Assembly (NCBI GenBank): GCA_009789175.1
Contig: CP046866.1
Coordinates: forward strand, 3,251,992-3,315,991
Length of the DNA: 64,000 nt
DNA from: Salinibaculum litoreum
Lineage (GTDB): Archaea; Halobacteriota; Halobacteria; Halobacteriales; Haloarculaceae
Direction: 5' to 3'
Shown: positions 63,058 to 64,000 of the stretch, one piece after another
How the letters are laid out: each line of letters starts with the position of its first letter
Numbering within the stretch: position 1 is the stretch's first letter
Position numbers and translations under genes: made by a program
Notes under the pieces: model-generated
What the model was told of the DNA's origin: nothing
The model's input: the letters and a program-made list of their open reading frames with translations, nothing else
Databases searched by the model: none

Positions 63058-64000
63058 TCACGCCGACTGCTCGGCTGCTTTCGCGAGCAAGTCCACACCC
63101 AGTTGAATCTCCCGCTCGGTGGTGTCAAGCGGCGGAAGCAGGCGGGTCGTCCGCTTCCCACAGCCCATCGTCAACAGCCCCTCCCGAAGTGCGGCCTCAG
63201 TGACGCTCTCGCGACGCTCTTTCGATTCCCACTCGACGGCGAGCATCAGCCCCTTCCCACGCACGTCGATAGCGCCGGGCAGAGCCGCTTCCCGCAGGAG
63301 GTCCTTCGCCAACTCGCCGCGTTCAGTGGCGGTGTCGAGCAGGCCGTACTCGCGGATGGCGTCGATGGTGAGCGCGCCCTGTGCCGCGCCGAGGATATCG
63401 CCGGCACCCCACGTCGAGGATAGACGACTCTCCTCGTCGGGGAATACGTCTTCGTTGGCAATCGTCGCGCCCACCCGCAGAGCCTTCGCACTGGCGATGA
63501 CATCCGGTTCGATGGCGTAGTGGTCACTGGCCCACATCTCGCCGGTCCGGCCAAGCCCGGATTGCACCTCGTCGACGACGAGTGGCACGTCGTGGGTCGC
63601 ACAGATTGTGGCCACCTCGTCCATGAACGACTCGCTGGGGAAGCGGTAGCCTCCCTCGCCCTGAACTGGTTCGAGGATGAGATAGGCCGTCTCATCGGGG
63701 TTGACCGGTCCCGATGTGGGCGCGAACAGTTCGCGCAGCCAGGAGGTATCATCGAAGAAAAAGCCACAGTCACAGGTCTCGGGCGTGCACGCGCTGTCGG
63801 TACAGAAGGGTGTGTCGTGAACGCTAGGAATCTCGGGGAACGCCCGGCGGTAGATCTCCTTCGAACGGTTCAGCGACAGGGTCCCGAGCGTCCGCCCGTG
63901 GAAAGCTCCCTTGGCGGTGACCGCGTACTTGCCTTCGGTGTGGTCGTAGGCGATCTTGATAGCGTTCTCGACGGCCTCCGCACCGGTGTTCGAGAGAAAG
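63058..64000 (-). CDS. Class III aminotransferase, 5' end outside the window
   Basis: Partial: 313 codons plus the stop; the start lies beyond the right edge. The frame reads FLSNTGAEAVENAIKIAYDH, then GAFHGRTLGTLSL, ILEPVQGEGGYRFPSE, VVDEVQSGLGRTGEMW, ending in ASAKAL with the likely PLP lysine. This is the ornithine/4-aminobutyrate/acetylornithine aminotransferase group. A short cysteine-rich insertion (FCTDSACTPETCDCGFFF) is present. The substrate is not decided; the sequence fits haloarchaeal GABA- or succinyl-ornithine-type enzymes. Confidence 0.9.
   Translation of the reverse strand, partial: FLSNTGAEAVENAIKIAYDHTEGKYAVTAKGAFHGRTLGTLSLNRSKEIYRRAFPEIPSVHDTPFCTDSACTPETCDCGFFFDDTSWLRELFAPTSGPVNPDETAYLILEPVQGEGGYRFPSESFMDEVATICATHDVPLVVDEVQSGLGRTGEMWASDHYAIEPDVIASAKALRVGATIANEDVFPDEESRLSSTWGAGDILGAAQGALTIDAIREYGLLDTATERGELAKDLLREAALPGAIDVRGKGLMLAVEWESKERRESVTEAALREGLLTMGCGKRTTRLLPPLDTTEREIQLGVDLLAKAAEQSA

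Overview
The window is chromosomal DNA from a halophilic archaeon of the class Halobacteria. The evidence is an archaeal rRNA operon (16S start and 3' end, 23S, 5S), uniformly acidic high-GC proteins, archaeal TATA boxes about 26 nt upstream of leaderless starts, and archaeal genes (RadA, RPA3 with its partner, NMD3-like, Taw2-like, bat-type regulator, dual KaiC-like ATPase, many small zinc proteins). I do not name a genus. No insertion sequence, CRISPR array, phage gene cluster or plasmid gene was seen, so this looks like core chromosome.

Layout. 1-6240: rRNA operon with a repeated multi-promoter leader, 16S, a spacer with a degenerate tRNA-like element instead of an intact tRNA-Ala, 23S, a second tRNA-like element abutting 5S, and 5S. 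6343-9921: bat-type regulator divergent from a cytochrome P450, about 800 bp without a gene, and a hypothetical protein. 9918-19371: SLC13-type permease, Ski2-like helicase, cupin, tRNA-His, RHH regulator, RPA3 plus partner with an upstream leaderless mini-ORF, a mannose-1-phosphate guanylyltransferase-like protein. 19541-23120: tRNA-Gly with a duplicated 3' end downstream, NAD synthetase, zinc-finger membrane protein, crotonase, tRNA-Thr.

23379-31436: a LOV-domain histidine kinase directly behind a two-domain KaiC-like ATPase, then a VOC enzyme, rhomboid, PAP2-type membrane protein and an orphan lipoprotein solute-binding protein. 31632-42309: DUF5784-like protein, secreted beta-propeller, NmrA-like reductase, XPD/DinG-type iron-sulfur helicase, micro-membrane protein, Taw2-like and NMD3-like pair, RadA. 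42427-52792: CPBP protease, acyltransferase, MFS permease, possible nucleotide-modification protein, single-domain KaiC with a partner, UspA and an FNT-UspA fusion, acyl-CoA ligase, small proteins. 53091-64000: micro-membrane protein, DUF555, HTH-CBS regulator, metallophosphatase, purM plus a duplicated fragment of its 3' end, M50 protease, TraB, PadR-like regulator, thioesterase, two tandem zinc ribbons, PstS-like lipoprotein, and a class III aminotransferase cut by the window edge.

The strongest candidate for a notable system is the 23379-27104 operon. The kinase carries a PAS domain with the full set of LOV photoreceptor residues, including the adduct cysteine, next to a KaiC homologue; a blue-light input to a KaiC-type ATPase is inferred from this. 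Also notable are the tRNA-like processing elements in the rRNA operon, the leaderless mini-ORF overlapping the rpa3 start, the purM 3' duplication, and six convergent gene pairs that overlap by exactly 4 nt at their stop codons.
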